64,000 bases of DNA from JACCZX01 sp963786295 (GTDB lineage Bacteria; Pseudomonadota; Gammaproteobacteria; Burkholderiales; Burkholderiaceae_F). Position numbers and translations under genes: made by a program. Below are positions 1 through 10,018 of this stretch, in pieces. Positions within the stretch are counted from its first letter, which is position 1; the number at the start of each line of letters is the position of its first letter. The stretch spans positions 1-64,000 of the forward strand of contig CAWAYV010000027.1 in assembly GCA_963786295.1 (NCBI GenBank), in the 5' to 3' direction. The notes under the pieces were generated by a model that worked only from the letters and a program-made list of their open reading frames with translations, did no database searches and was not told the origin of the DNA.

Positions 1-801
1 GGCGCGTGCCGCTGCCGTTACCGGCGATCCGATCCGCTTCGGCACAACTCCGGTCTTTCTGGACGATCAGATTTTCTCTGCTTTCATCGTGGCAGACGTA
101 CCTGGAAGACGCGCTGCAGCGACCCGTTCGCTTCGTGCAGCGCGGCAGCTATCGGGAGATTGTCGACGGACTGATGAACAACTCGATTGATCTTGCGTGG
201 CTGTGTGGCTACCCATACGTGCTTTATGAAAGCAGGCTTGCGCTAGTAGCTGTCCCGCTTTATAGTCCGTGCCCCTGTATCGATCGCATTAATCGTTCCG
301 CGTCGCGATACAAGCACGTCGCACTATCGCAGCTGAAGGGCAAAGTCTTTGCGTATAGCGACCCGTTATCAACAGTGGGCACTTGGTCCGCGCGTCGAAC
401 TAATACGCGCGGATATCGCGCCCGAAGCATTCTTCCGCCGTGCTTTCTTCACGTTCTTTCACCGCAAAGTGGTCGACGCTGTCCGCGCAGGTGTTGCAAA
501 TGCGGGCTCGGTTGATGGATACATCTGGGAGACGCTGGAGTTACAGCAGCCCGAGGCACTGAAGGTGTTCGCGTCGCATGGCGCTCGCCACAATATGGGT
601 TTCCCCCGTTAGTCGGCCTCATCTCGCTGGGGGTCGGCCCACTGCTCTCATTCACGCGAGCCTTTGAGCAAATGCAGACCGATGAAACAGGACGCCAAAT
701 TCTCGCGCGGCTGAATGTCGAACGGATTCGTTGCGGCGAAGTCAAACTTATTCGATAGCGTGCGGAAGCTGGTAAAAGTCGCCGGCCGCGTGCCTGCCTG
801 A
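1..801 (+). pseudogene. PhnD-like periplasmic substrate-binding protein, 5'-truncated and frameshifted
   Basis: The sequence enters mid-gene. A first stretch (about 100-350) reads like the phosphate/phosphonate-type ABC binding proteins (PhnD family), with the segments VRFVQRGSYREIVDGL and SIDLAWLCGYPYVLYES. The frame then changes near 270, 360, 610 and 735; later pieces include FQANGSV-like helix text, EQMQTDETGRQILARLNVE and LFDSVRKLVKVAGRVPA, ending in a TGA at 799-801. A kinase gene starts three bases later and an NtrC-type regulator follows, so the protein is probably the ligand-sensing part of a three-component system rather than a transport subunit (inference). AioX of the arsenite-sensing AioXSR system is a PhnD-family member in such a set, but nothing here identifies the ligand. 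Confidence 0.6.
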
Positions 802-803
802 TC

Positions 804-2259
804 GTGCTGCGCTCGCTCAGCTACCGCATCAAAATTCCGTTGGCGATCACGACGGTGATTTTGCTCACCGAGGTGATCGTTACCGCCGCTCTGCTATGGA
901 TTGCGTTTTCGGACGCGCGCTTCGATCTGGAAGCAAGCGCGAAGAATCTCACTTCGGTGCTGTCGCGGTCGCTTCGAGACCCGCTCGTTCGCGATGATCT
1001 GTGGCTGGCGTACGAAGTCATACAGACGCCGCTGGCCGCTCGTGAACGCGACAACGCGCTGCAAGGTCTCGTTGTGATCGATCGCCGTGGGCAGGTCTTC
1101 GTTGCCAAGCGATCCAGATCGGTTCCCCGTAGCTACGCCCGCTCATGACCTATCTGTTCTTCTACCGAGCGGTGCGTCGGACTCTTTCAAATTTTCGTTT
1201 CCAACAGACGCTTCAGAAGCGGTTGTCGCTCAGCGGCTCCGGTCTCCGGCGGAAGACGGCGCGAACCTTGGGACCGTGATACTCGAACTGGACGCAGGTC
1301 GCTTTTACGACCGGCTGCACGCCACGCTATGGAAGCTTGGACTGATCACGCTTCCCGGCCTGTTGCTGCTGGTGTCCTTGGGCTGGTGGTGGGGCAAGCG
1401 CATGGCTGCTCCGCTGTCCCGGCTTACGAGCGCAGTGGAGCGTGCTGGGCGAGAAATCCGGGGCTATTCCAGAAAGTCTCCCACCTGCCGGTAGGATGAA
1501 ATCGGTGGCTGTCGAGCAGGTTCCGTCTGATGCTTGTTGATTTGGCACGTCAGGAAGAACTGGAACGCGAGATGGTTAAGTCGGAGCGGCTGGCAGCGGT
1601 AGGACGCGTTTCTGCAGCCATCGCGCACGAAATCAACAATCCACTTGGAGGAATGTTGAACTCCGTTGATACCCTTGCCAAACACGGCAAGCCGGACTTT
1701 CTTACTAGGAGGACCCTTGGTCTGCTGCAACGAGGTCTGCAACAGATCCGGAGCACAGTCAGCGCGCTGCTCGTCGAGGCGCGTCTTGACTCCCCGGCAA
1801 TGGGAGTATCAGATTGGCAGGATCTGAAGACACTGGTGCAGCCCCAGCTGGAAATGAAAGGGCTCTCGCTCGTTTGGCAGGTGCAGACAGCAGACTTGAT
1901 TCCGTTGCCCGCACACCAGGTGCGGCAGACTTGTGCTGAATCTGCTTCTGAATGCGGTTAAAGCGAGCGCCGACGGTGGGACGGTTGCATTGAGCGTTTC
2001 TGAAACAGCGCGTGGCCTCGAAGTTGAAGTGACCAACACCGGCGAACCTGTACCCGACGATCTGTTGGAGCATTTGTTTGAGCCGTTCAGTTCCACGACG
2101 GAGCGTGATGGGAAGCGCTCGCATGGAGTCGGGCTCTGGGTCTGTTATCAGATTGTCAGCCGGCTTGGAGGCACCATTGTGGCTGAGAGCAGAAACGGAG
2201 TGACGCGGTTCGCCGCCACGCTCCCCGTCGTCAACAACAACCTACAGAGCGCCGCATGA
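804..2259 (+). pseudogene. HAMP-type sensor histidine kinase, frameshifted
   Basis: Starts with GTG at 804, three bases after the binding-protein stop. Order of parts: N-terminal membrane helix (IKIPLAITTVILLTEVIV), periplasmic region, second helix (GLITLPGLLLLVSLGWWW), HAMP-like linker, H-box with AAVGRVSAAIAHEINNP and the phospho-acceptor His in AHEINNP, then the ATPase part with N-box LNLLLNAVKA, a shortened G1 region (EPVPDDLLEHLFEPFSS) and HGVGLWVCYQIV. The frame shifts near 1120, 1475-1530 and 1925. The last codons overlap the regulator start (ATGA, 2256-2259), which implies translational coupling. It most likely phosphorylates the NtrC-type regulator downstream in response to the PhnD-like protein upstream. 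Confidence 0.72.
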
Positions 2260-3601
2260 AGCAGCCACATCTGTGCCTAATCGAAGATGACCTGATCATG
2301 GGGGAGTCACTGTCCGATCGATTTAGCCTCGAAGGATTTACGCTTGATTGGTATCGCCGGGGAAGTGAGGCGATCGACGCTATGCGCGATACGCAATATG
2401 CCGCCGTGATAAGTGATGTGCGGCTACCCGACGTTTCGGGCGAGCAAGTTTTTGCTGTCGCTAACGAGTCGATTGCGAAGTACCCCACCGTTTTTATTCA
2501 TCACGGCCTTCGCTTCCGTGGAAAGCGCGGTTGCCATGCTAAAGCGGGGAGCGGTCGACTACATCACGAAGCCGTTCGACATTACGGAACTCGTCAGCAA
2601 GGTCCGGAGCCTTGTGGGCGTTCACTCGCAACCAGTTGACACTGGCAATACGGCTCGGGGTTTCGCCGAGCATGCGAGCACTCGCTGGTGCTGGCCCGCG
2701 CATCGCAGAAAGAGCGCAAACGGTTCTGATCACCGGTGAGAGTGGCGTCGGCAAGGAAATCGTTGCTCGGTTTCTGCACTCGCTGTCTCGAGTCGCAGAG
2801 ACCCGGCGCATTCGTCGCAGTCAACTGCGGCGCCATACCTGACACGCTGCTGGAAGCGGAGTTCTTCGGACATGAACGCGGCGCGTTCACCGGTGCTGAG
2901 CGTGCAAAGAAGGGATACCTCGAACAAGCTGACGGCGGCACCTTGCTTCTCGATGAGATCGGCGATCTGCCGCTGGGCATGCAAGTAAAACTGCTGCGCG
3001 TCATTCAGGAGCGCAAAGTCCAGCGAGTCGGCTCGGAGACATCCATCCCGGTTGACATTCGCGTGTATTGCGCGACCAACCGAGACCTAGTGTCGATGGT
3101 TCGTGAGGGTCGTTTCCGGGACGACCTTTACTACCGAATCAACGTCGTGCATCTGAAGGTTGCCGCCCTGCGCGACCGACCCGATGACGTGTTGTGGCTC
3201 GCATACAAATTTCTGGAGGAGCAGGGGACTCGCCTACGCGAGACGCCGCGGTTGCTCAGTCTGGGCGCGCAATCGGCTTTGCTCTCGCACGCATGGCCAG
3301 GGAACATTCGCGAGTTGAGAAATAGGATCGAGCGCGCCTGTGTTCTATCTGCAAGGGCCGCTCTCACAGCCACCGACTTGTTTGAGGACATGGATACTGA
3401 AGTCACCGACAATGAATCAACTTCTCTGCCGTCGCTTGATGCATTCGTTGCGGATGTGGAGCGAACCTACATTGGAGTGGTCTTACGCCGATTCGACGGC
3501 CGTATTGGTGCGGCTGCCGCGGCGTTGAAGATCTCGCGCAAGACGTTGTGGAAAAAATGAAACGCTACAGTATGAGGGGAAGCGATCAGGAATTTCATTG
3601 A
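2256..3601 (+). pseudogene. NtrC-family sigma-54-dependent response regulator, frameshifted
   Basis: The receiver domain begins LCLIEDDLIMGESL and keeps the phosphorylation site in ISDVRLPD and the KPFD motif. The AAA+ domain has Walker A (TGESGVGKE), the sigma-54 contact loop GAFTGA, Walker B (LLLDEIGDLP) and the arginine-rich FRDDLYYRINV segment. The C-terminal Fis-type helix-turn-helix reads RIGAAAAALKISRKTLW. Frames change near 2505, 2640, 2740 and 2800. A further shift at about 3550 in a run of six A's creates a premature stop (KTLWKK); one extra base would restore the usual KTLWEKMKRY ending and a stop at 3599-3601. This homopolymer case argues for sequence error. Expected role: activation of a sigma-54 promoter for an unseen target operon. 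Confidence 0.75.
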
Positions 3602-3689
3602 TAAAACGCGTGTGCGATTGCTGATCGCGCTCTTCCTCACGTCGTTTGCTGACGGGCTGCGCACGTCCAGCAATATGATTCTACGCCGG

Positions 3690-4706
3690 ACAACCGAATG
3701 AGCTATATCAGGCCGAAGTTTGCAATCAGGGCCGGGATCGCGGTCGACGTGGCCGTCGCCTTAGAGACTTCGGCTTTAACGACGAGCTTCGGATAACGAA
3801 CTGGTATCGGGTGGATTCCGGAAAGTGCAAGCTCGTCTATTCTCACTTCTATGCGCCGGATGGCTTTCCGAAAAGTTTCCCGCTGCATGTTGCTTTTGCG
3901 TTCACCGACTCGACCGGCGTTGGGGTGCCGCGAAAGCGCAACCGCCCAGCGGCGTCGCCTCGTCGCGCCTGAACTCTTGCGCGAGAGAGGGCAACAATAA
4001 GTACCGGGTGGATACGAAAGACCCGGGGGTCAAATGTCCGAAGGGCATTCTTATTCCCGCGGCGATCGTCTGGGAGTCGACGCGAGGTGTGTATCCCAAC
4101 GCATACAGTAGGCAATATCCCCCACCGAAGAGATTCACGGTCGCGCTCGGTCGAACAGATCGGGCGATCGCGGTGGGGCCGCAAGGATCGTCTGCTCCGG
4201 CTACGCAAGGCCCAGGCGTCCTGAAGGACATGTCGGCAATCATCAGAGACGCCGTCAATGGCCCCGGTGCCCCGAAGCCGAACATCTCTGCGCGGAACTA
4301 TGCGGTCAAGAATCTATGGCTCCAAGTCTGCGCGTCGACTCCCGTTGTGAAAAAGGCGTCGTGGAGCGATCCGCAGTCCGCAAGGGCGCGGGCTCTGAAA
4401 GCCGCTCTCCGGCAATTCATAGCGTCCCACCGATTTCGAGACGCCGACGCTGCGGATGGCCCCGCTGGCTCCGTGAGCCGGATGATCCGCGTTACGGAAG
4501 GCGCTGCTGACCAATTCAGCGTGCAAGAAGTCGCCGACTGCCCTGGGGACGCCTGTACGAGCTTCGCGGTGGCCGCATTCGATCCACCCCTTGCAACGCG
4601 GCCGGCCGAGCCGAAGCCAGCGCCGAAGGCGGCGCCTGAACCAAATCCAGGCTTTGGCGATCTGATTGGACCCGGCGGCTTCATCAAGCCACTGCCTCCG
4701 AAATGA
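3690..4706 (+). pseudogene. Hypothetical protein, possibly DUF1036-like, frameshifted
   Basis: Two frames give protein-like text. The first (about 3690-3930) reads VDVAVALETS, then after a shift FGFNDELRITNWYRVDSGKC and YAPDGFPKSFPLHVAFAFTD, which resembles DUF1036 proteins (an NWYRV/W-x-V-x-PG-x-C type element) though I am not certain. The second runs to 4706 with NNKYRVDTKDPGVKCPKGIL, paired cysteines (CPGDAC) and a proline-rich tail (PKPAPKAAPEPNPGFG). Together they could be one secreted protein of about 330 residues. It follows the regulator gene in the same direction and no function can be assigned. Confidence 0.4.
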
Positions 4707-4882
4707 CATCATTCCCGCAACTGCTCCTCGCCACCATGCAGCAGCGAGGAGCGTGCGAGACTCTCTTACCTACGCGCGGATCTACACCAGATCAAATTGC
4801 CAAACGGTCACGGCAAAATGCCCCCGCGCAGCGGATGCCGACTTGCTTTTAGGGCGAATCGGCGCCGCTATCCATCTCCACC

Positions 4883-5649
4883 CTAGTGTGTCGGAGACAG
4901 GGCCTCTTTCGACGGGGCCTGCTTCAGCGAAGCTTCATTCGCAGCTTGCTTGATCAATGCAACCACATCGTCTGGTCGTGACACATAGATCGAATGACTT
5001 CCGGGGGCTTCGACAACTGTCGAACCTGCTCGCTTGGCCATAGCGCGTTGTGCCGGCGGCGGAATCATCTTGTCATCCGTCGCCACGAGGTACCAGCTCC
5101 GCTTCGATTTCCAGGCGGGCGTATCGATCGTGCCCGTGAGGGCGTCGACTCCCCACGGCACCTGAGAGTCCGCCATGAACGCAGCAGTGGCCGGATCCAC
5201 ATCCGCGGCGAACGAAGCGGCGAACTTCGCTTGTCGAGAGCCAAATAGCCATCCTGCGGCGGCAGGATCGGCGGCACCGGTGCCCCGGGCGGAGGATCCT
5301 TGATGAGGGTGGACACGGACTCACCCGAGTCCGGCGCAAACGCCGCCACATACACCAAGCCCACTACCTTCGCGTGATTGCCGGCCTGCGTGATCACGAC
5401 TCCGCCGTAGGAGTGGCCAACAAGGATGACTGGAGAACTTTGCGCATCGATGATGCGCTTTGTGAACGCGGCGTCCTCTGCCAGCGACTTCGTCGGGTTT
5501 TGCACGACGCTGACCGAATATCCATCTTTCTTCAGACTCTGATACACCTTGTCCCAGCCGGAACCGTCGACGAACCCGCCATGGACAAGAACGACCGAGA
5601 CCGACGCCACCGTAGCACTACTCATACTGACCTCCACATTCGTAGTCAT
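4883..5649 (-). pseudogene. Alpha/beta hydrolase, one frameshift
   Basis: The N-terminal part has the oxyanion region VVLVHGGFVDGSGWDKVY and the nucleophile elbow VILVGHSYGG (Ser in GHSYGG). The C-terminal part holds WYLVATDDKMIPPPAQRAMA, with the acid residue near TDDKMI, and the catalytic His in APGSHSIYVS. A one-base shift near 5235 separates the two parts; with it corrected the protein is about 254 residues and complete for this small esterase/haloperoxidase-like family. The start ATG at 5649 gives MTTNVEVSMSS; ATG at 5625 would also fit. No obvious signal peptide. It stands alone, with 204 bp to the next gene, and its substrate cannot be told from sequence. Confidence 0.7.
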
Positions 5650-5755
5650 GAGTTGGGAATTTCGTTAGTGCGATGTGGCGCTTGACACTCTCGCACTACC
5701 GGGCGCACATAATAGTTCCGGAGCTGCATCCACATTGTCGTGTTGTCATTGACCG

Positions 5756-5781
5756 TGTCCGCATTCGGCCAAAAGCGGACA
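5756..5781. repeat. Short inverted repeat between hydrolase and FixJ-like gene
   Basis: Arms TGTCCGC (5756-5762) and GCGGACA (5775-5781) are perfect complements around a 12-base spacer. It lies between the start of the minus-strand hydrolase and the 3' end of the minus-strand regulator, so it may be a regulator site or a relic of a repeat; there is no T-tract to make it a terminator. Confidence 0.35.
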
Positions 5782-5853
5782 GCCGGCCCTGCGTCTTTGG
5801 TGCGACCTTACATGAATGTCGACTACCAAGGTCAGGTCGCCGAGTCCGGTCAC

Positions 5854-6480
5854 TCAATCGGGCGAAGGGTGCGACTTTCTCGTCAAGGTGAAGCGAACAA
5901 GTTCCGCCACATTGCGTACCCCCAGTTTTGCCATCAGCCGCGTCTTGTGAACTTCAACTGTGCGCGGACTAATCCCGAGGGTCGCCGCGATCTCCTTGGC
6001 ATGCAAACCGATCGCTGCCTGTTCCATGACTTCGCGTTCCCTCACAGTTAGCTTTGCTAAACGCTGAGCGTCGTTGCGAGAATCGTCGGAGCGCTGCATG
6101 CGACGCCCCTCGAGCGAAAACGCGGTGAGGATCGCAGCTCGCAGTTGTTCGTCGTCAAAGGGCTTCTCCAAGAAGTCGATCGCCTGCGCTTGGAACGCCG
6201 CCCGTGCTGACGGCACATCGCCGTGTGCGGTAATGATGACAAAGGGAAGCGTGCTGCCGCGAGCACCGAGTTCCGCTTGGAGTTCGAGGCCGCTTTTCCC
6301 CGGGAGCCGCAAATCGGCGACCACACAGCCTGTCCAGTCTGCCTGATAGGCCGACAGGAACCCCTCAGCGTCAGCGAATACTGCCGTACGGAAGCCAAGC
6401 AGCCCTAGCATCAGTGCAATTGAATCGCGCACGCCCGGATCATCGTCAACGATGAAAACTGTCAAACTGTCTGAGTGCAT
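5854..6480 (-). CDS. FixJ-family response regulator
   Basis: 208 residues, intact. The receiver domain (about 1-120) starts TVFIVDDDPGVRDS, has the phospho-accepting Asp in VVADLRLPG, the switch Thr in VIITAHGD and the KPFDD motif. The C-terminal LuxR/NarL-type helix-turn-helix (about 140-200) reads LTVREREVMEQAAIGLHAKEIA and GISPRTVEVHKTRLMAKL. This is the FixJ/TtrR/NodW layout of a DNA-binding transcription activator. Its start overlaps the end of the kinase gene by 19 bases, so the two are almost certainly cotranscribed and translationally coupled, kinase first. The regulated promoter is unknown; the divergent antiporter gene beyond the kinase is a candidate (inference). Confidence 0.9.
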   Translation of the reverse strand: MHSDSLTVFIVDDDPGVRDSIALMLGLLGFRTAVFADAEGFLSAYQADWTGCVVADLRLPGKSGLELQAELGARGSTLPFVIITAHGDVPSARAAFQAQAIDFLEKPFDDEQLRAAILTAFSLEGRRMQRSDDSRNDAQRLAKLTVREREVMEQAAIGLHAKEIAATLGISPRTVEVHKTRLMAKLGVRNVAELVRFTLTRKSHPSPD

Positions 6481-8033
6481 GGCAGTACAAGATGAAATTC
6501 ACCGTGCTCACTGGCGGGCGCGACTAGTGAGCCCCCGTGCGCCTCTGCTATAGCGCGACTGACCGCAAGTCCCAGCCCCATACCACGTGACTTGTCCGAC
6601 GAAAAAGGCTCAAAGAGTCCTTCGCGCACACCTGCTGACACGCCCGGTCCGTTGTCCGCCACGGTAAAGCGCAGATGCTTAGCGTCGTGACGCTGAGCCA
6701 TCACTTGGATTTGCCCCGACTCATCAGATCGTTCACTGATCGCTTCGATTGCGTTGGAAATCAGGTTGCGCAAAATGAGCTCGATCTGTAAGCGATCCAC
6801 GAACAGAGCCGGCAGCTCGCCTTCACTCCCAGTCTCGATGGAGATACGCTTTGATGATCCGCCTAGTTGCTGTGCGATGCTCTGCGCGGACGCGAGAATT
6901 TGGTCCACGGGCACGGACTCAAGCTGCGTCGTGCCGGTGCGGAAGAAGTCGCGCAGGCGGCGAACGACCTCGCCAGCACGCTTTCCTTCCGAAAGCATTT
7001 TCTCGATAACCGCAGAAAGCTCGTTCAAGGCCACGCCATCATTGGCAAGTAGCAGCTGTGCCGAGCGACCGTAGTTGGCTAATGCAGTAAGCGGCTGATT
7101 GACCTCGTGGGCCAGTGCGCCGGCCATCTCGCCCGCAGCAGCCAGCCGCAAAGTTTGCCGAAGACTTGCAGCGGTGCGTTGTCGTTCGTCCACCGTCATT
7201 CCGAGGTAGAGCGCGGTAAGCGTAAGAGCGGCCACAAACGCCTGAAGCTCGAGCACCGGCAGTGGTGTGGTGGCATCACGGTGTATGGCGACCACAACTC
7301 CAAGCTGGACAATCGTCACGGCAATCAGCGCTCCGCTCATTCCTCCGCGTACGGCGATCCAGATGAGAGGCAGAAACAGCAGGTAAAAGTGTTGCGCGGG
7401 ATCACCGGGAAGACCTACGAAGACCACCCAGACCGTAGCAGCCAAAACAACAGCCTGCATCATGGTCTCTGGCCGCTTTACTACTCTGAACAACTCTCGA
7501 CGACTCTGCGCATCAGCGGCCGCGAGTAGAAGCGGCGCAGTAACCAGAACACCGACGCTGTCACCAACCCAAAATTGCAGCCAAGCGTTCAGCAGCGAAG
7601 TCTCGGTAAGAAACGCAGTCGTCCACAGCACAGCGATAAACGCTGCGCTAACAATCGCTGTGCCGCCGATCGTCACCGCTGAAAAGACGGTGAGATGTCG
7701 CGTCGAGTGCAGCGCACGTGTAGGACTCAGCAACACGCGTAGCAGCTGAGCAATCACCGCATATCCACCAGCCAGCGTCAGGGCGGTCATGGCTGTGACC
7801 TCGTAGCCGCCCGGAGCATGACGAATCACAACGTCGGCGACGAAGATTGTCACGACCACCGCCGGTAGGTAACGCAAGCCGCCCAATAACATCCACACAA
7901 TGGCGAGCGCCGGTTGTGGGTTCCACGGCGTGATGTTGAAGGGGCCTAGCGGGTAGACGTAGCTTGCCCAGTCGAGTGCGACGTAACAAGGCGCGAACAC
8001 CGCTGCATCGCGCAGGTAACGCAGGATCTTCAT
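6462..8033 (-). CDS. Sensor histidine kinase with MASE1-like membrane sensor
   Basis: 523 residues, intact. About eight hydrophobic segments fill residues 1-290, opening with ALDWASYVYPLGPFNITPWN and containing LQFWVGDSVGVLVTAPLLL, which matches the MASE1 integral membrane sensor type. The H-box is AAAGEMAGALAHEVNQPL (His in AHEVNQP), followed by the dimer helix, N-box LILRNLISNAIEAI, G1 box VADNGPGV, F-box LFEPFSSDKSRGMG and G2 GLGLAVSRAIAEAHGG. There is no PAS or haem pocket, so it is not an oxygen sensor of the FixL kind; MASE1 ligands are generally unknown. It pairs with the overlapping FixJ-like regulator downstream and is transcribed away from the antiporter gene. Confidence 0.88.
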   Translation of the reverse strand: MKILRYLRDAAVFAPCYVALDWASYVYPLGPFNITPWNPQPALAIVWMLLGGLRYLPAVVVTIFVADVVIRHAPGGYEVTAMTALTLAGGYAVIAQLLRVLLSPTRALHSTRHLTVFSAVTIGGTAIVSAAFIAVLWTTAFLTETSLLNAWLQFWVGDSVGVLVTAPLLLAAADAQSRRELFRVVKRPETMMQAVVLAATVWVVFVGLPGDPAQHFYLLFLPLIWIAVRGGMSGALIAVTIVQLGVVVAIHRDATTPLPVLELQAFVAALTLTALYLGMTVDERQRTAASLRQTLRLAAAGEMAGALAHEVNQPLTALANYGRSAQLLLANDGVALNELSAVIEKMLSEGKRAGEVVRRLRDFFRTGTTQLESVPVDQILASAQSIAQQLGGSSKRISIETGSEGELPALFVDRLQIELILRNLISNAIEAISERSDESGQIQVMAQRHDAKHLRFTVADNGPGVSAGVREGLFEPFSSDKSRGMGLGLAVSRAIAEAHGGSLVAPASEHGEFHLVLPCTQTV

Positions 8034-8152
8034 TGCTGGCCAGTATCTGCGCCGCCATGCGCACTGGCAAGTAAGGGATTTGCGTAAGCGCGTTTGCGAC
8101 TATCGCGACGGGAAGCTCCTCGGTACGTTTGTGGGCATTCCTTAGAAGGAGA

Positions 8153-9551
8153 ATGATCGTGGCCGCGAGCGCTATTACATCGGTCGAAACCGTTGGCGCT
8201 TTGTTGTTCGCGCTGGCCGTATTGCACACCTTCTCCACTCGCTACTTCGAGCACCTTGCTCACACAAAGACCGCCCACGCAGGTCTGTGGCATCTGCTCG
8301 GCGAAGTGGAAACAGTGTTCGGCTTCTGGGCATTGTTGTTACTGGTGTTCATGGCTTTCGCGCAGGGCTGGGGTGCCACTTCGGACTATCTCGACTCGCG
8401 GCGTTTCGTCGAGCCGATGTTCGTTTTCGTGATCATGGTCATGGCCGCAAGTCGTCCGATCATGCAGCTGAGCTCCGATGCAGTCGCCGTCACTGCTCGC
8501 GCGCTCCCGCTTCCAGCCGCGGCCGGCGGTCTATTTCCTGAGCCTGTCGATGGTGCCGCTGCTGGGATCGCTGATCACCGAACCAGCGGCTATGACGCTC
8601 GCTGCGTTGATGCTCAGAGATGAGATTTTTTCACGCGGTGCTTCCAATCGACTCAAGTACGCCACCGTGGCGGCGCTGTTCGTCAACGTGTCGATCGGTG
8701 GAACGCTCACAAACTTCGCCGCCCCACCCGTGCTGATGGTGGCAGCCAAGTGGGACTGGAGTACCGCCCACATGCTCGGCACCATGGGCTGGAAGGCCGC
8801 GACTGCGGTGTTGATCAACGCATTTGCACTCACGATGCTATTCCGGCGCGAACTCGTGCGACGCCCAATCTCTGATAAGTCGGGGCGTCGGCGTGTGCCC
8901 GGCGTATTCGTCGCCGTGAATCTTGCGTTGGTGGTGGCGGTTGTCGTGTCCAACCACGACCCAGAAGTTTTCATGGGGATTTTTCTTGTCTTTCTGGGAT
9001 TGGCAGAAGCCTACAAGCGCTACCACGACAAATTGTTGTTACGCGAAGGGCTCATGGTTGCGTTCTTCCTCGCGGGGCTGATCGTGATCGGCGGACAACA
9101 GCAGTGGTGGCTTGAGCAAGCGTTGGCAAACTTGGATGGCTCGACGCTTTTCTTCGGAGCTGCCGCGCTTACTGCCATCACAGACAACGCGGCGCTGACC
9201 TATCTCGGATCGCTTGTGGAGGGCGTGTCTGAAGAGTTCAAGTACGCGTTGGTAGCGGGTGCAGTGGCCGGAGGAGGCCTGACAGTCATCGCGAACGCGC
9301 CCAACCCGGCGGGATATTCACTGCTGAAGGATTCATTCGACGAGCAGTCGATCAATCCATTCGGCCTGCTCATCGCGGCGTTGCCGCCGACACTGGTTGC
9401 AATTGGTTGCTTGTGGGGATTCCGCGGATCACTTGCGGAGGTCTTCGATCTTCAACTATGGCAGCGCTGGTTCTCCGAACTCGACCGTCCATTTCTGTTC
9501 CTGCTCATTTTGCCGTTCGTCGTGGCGGCGGTTGGTCTATGGCGGAGCTGA
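8153..9551 (+). pseudogene. DUF1504-type putative Na+/H+ antiporter, one frameshift
   Basis: Start choice: ATG at 8153 or GTG at 8159; AAGGAG at about 8146-8151 suits the GTG better. The product would be about 465 residues with some eleven membrane segments. Recognisable stretches are LLGEVETVFGFWALLLL, PLLGSLITEPAAMTLAALML, GGTLTNFAAPPVLMVA, FFGAAALTAITDNAALTYLG and VIANAPNPAGYSLL, with the conserved acidic and Asn residues of the ion transporter superfamily. A frame change between 8500 and 8535 splits it after the fourth helix; both halves are otherwise well conserved. It is transcribed divergently from the MASE1 kinase with about 120 bp between, and so could be a target of that system (inference). 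Confidence 0.72.
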
Positions 9552-9704
9552 TCCGAGACAAGCGCGATGCGAAAGGGTCCAACGTTAACTAAACAGTGGC
9601 GCGTGCGGTCAGCGATCTTGAGCACCTCGCTTTACTAGTCGGCTTTTGGGTCGGGAGCGGTCACCGAAACCTAATACACACCGTGTCTTGCTAGGGCACT
9701 ATTA

Positions 9705-9722
9705 AGATAACTATTCTTATCT
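9705..9722. promoter_or_regulatory. Small AT-rich inverted repeat
   Basis: AGATAA (9705-9710) and TTATCT (9717-9722) flank six bases in an otherwise GC-rich stretch between the antiporter and the ERF gene. It could be an operator for the ERF operon or for a gene on the other strand. The rest of the 467 bp gap (9552-10018) has no clear gene other than the weak minus-strand ORF at 9717-9953. Confidence 0.3.
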
Positions 9723-9953
9723 CAACAGTTCATTGCAAAAAACTGGCCGCGCGAAAACTCCGCCGGTTTCCACTACTGAACCCGGTTCGCCGTCACGGCG
9801 TCGATTCGTTTCAAACTCAAATGCTCCACATGCCAGCACTTCGCAGTCGGGTTCAGCGATCCGCACGGACGGGTTGAACGACACGGAGAGCTGCGACCAG
9901 CCTCTGACGATGCGATAGGTGCTAGCGGTCATGAACTGCACCGTTGACAGCAA
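9717..9953 (-). CDS. Possible small hypothetical protein
   Basis: An open frame of 78 codons with no recognised domain; text such as VRIAEPDCEVLACGAFEFET looks only moderately protein-like. An overlapping plus-strand frame of 61 codons in the same place reads as low-complexity and is less convincing. No clear ribosome binding site. It lies upstream of, and divergent from, the ERF gene, where a small regulator would often sit, but it has no visible helix-turn-helix. Treat as tentative. Confidence 0.25.
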   Translation of the reverse strand: MLSTVQFMTASTYRIVRGWSQLSVSFNPSVRIAEPDCEVLACGAFEFETNRRRDGEPGSVVETGGVFARPVFCNELLR

Positions 9954-10018
9954 AGCAAGTAGGCATCTAATGGATGCATGAAGCCCCGCGAGGTTTCAGT
10001 CAACGGTAAGGAGAGCAA

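Noticed and set aside
1..801. Assignment as AioX of an arsenite-sensing system
   Set aside because: The layout fits but the sequence is too broken to see the binding residues, and no arsenic genes are present.
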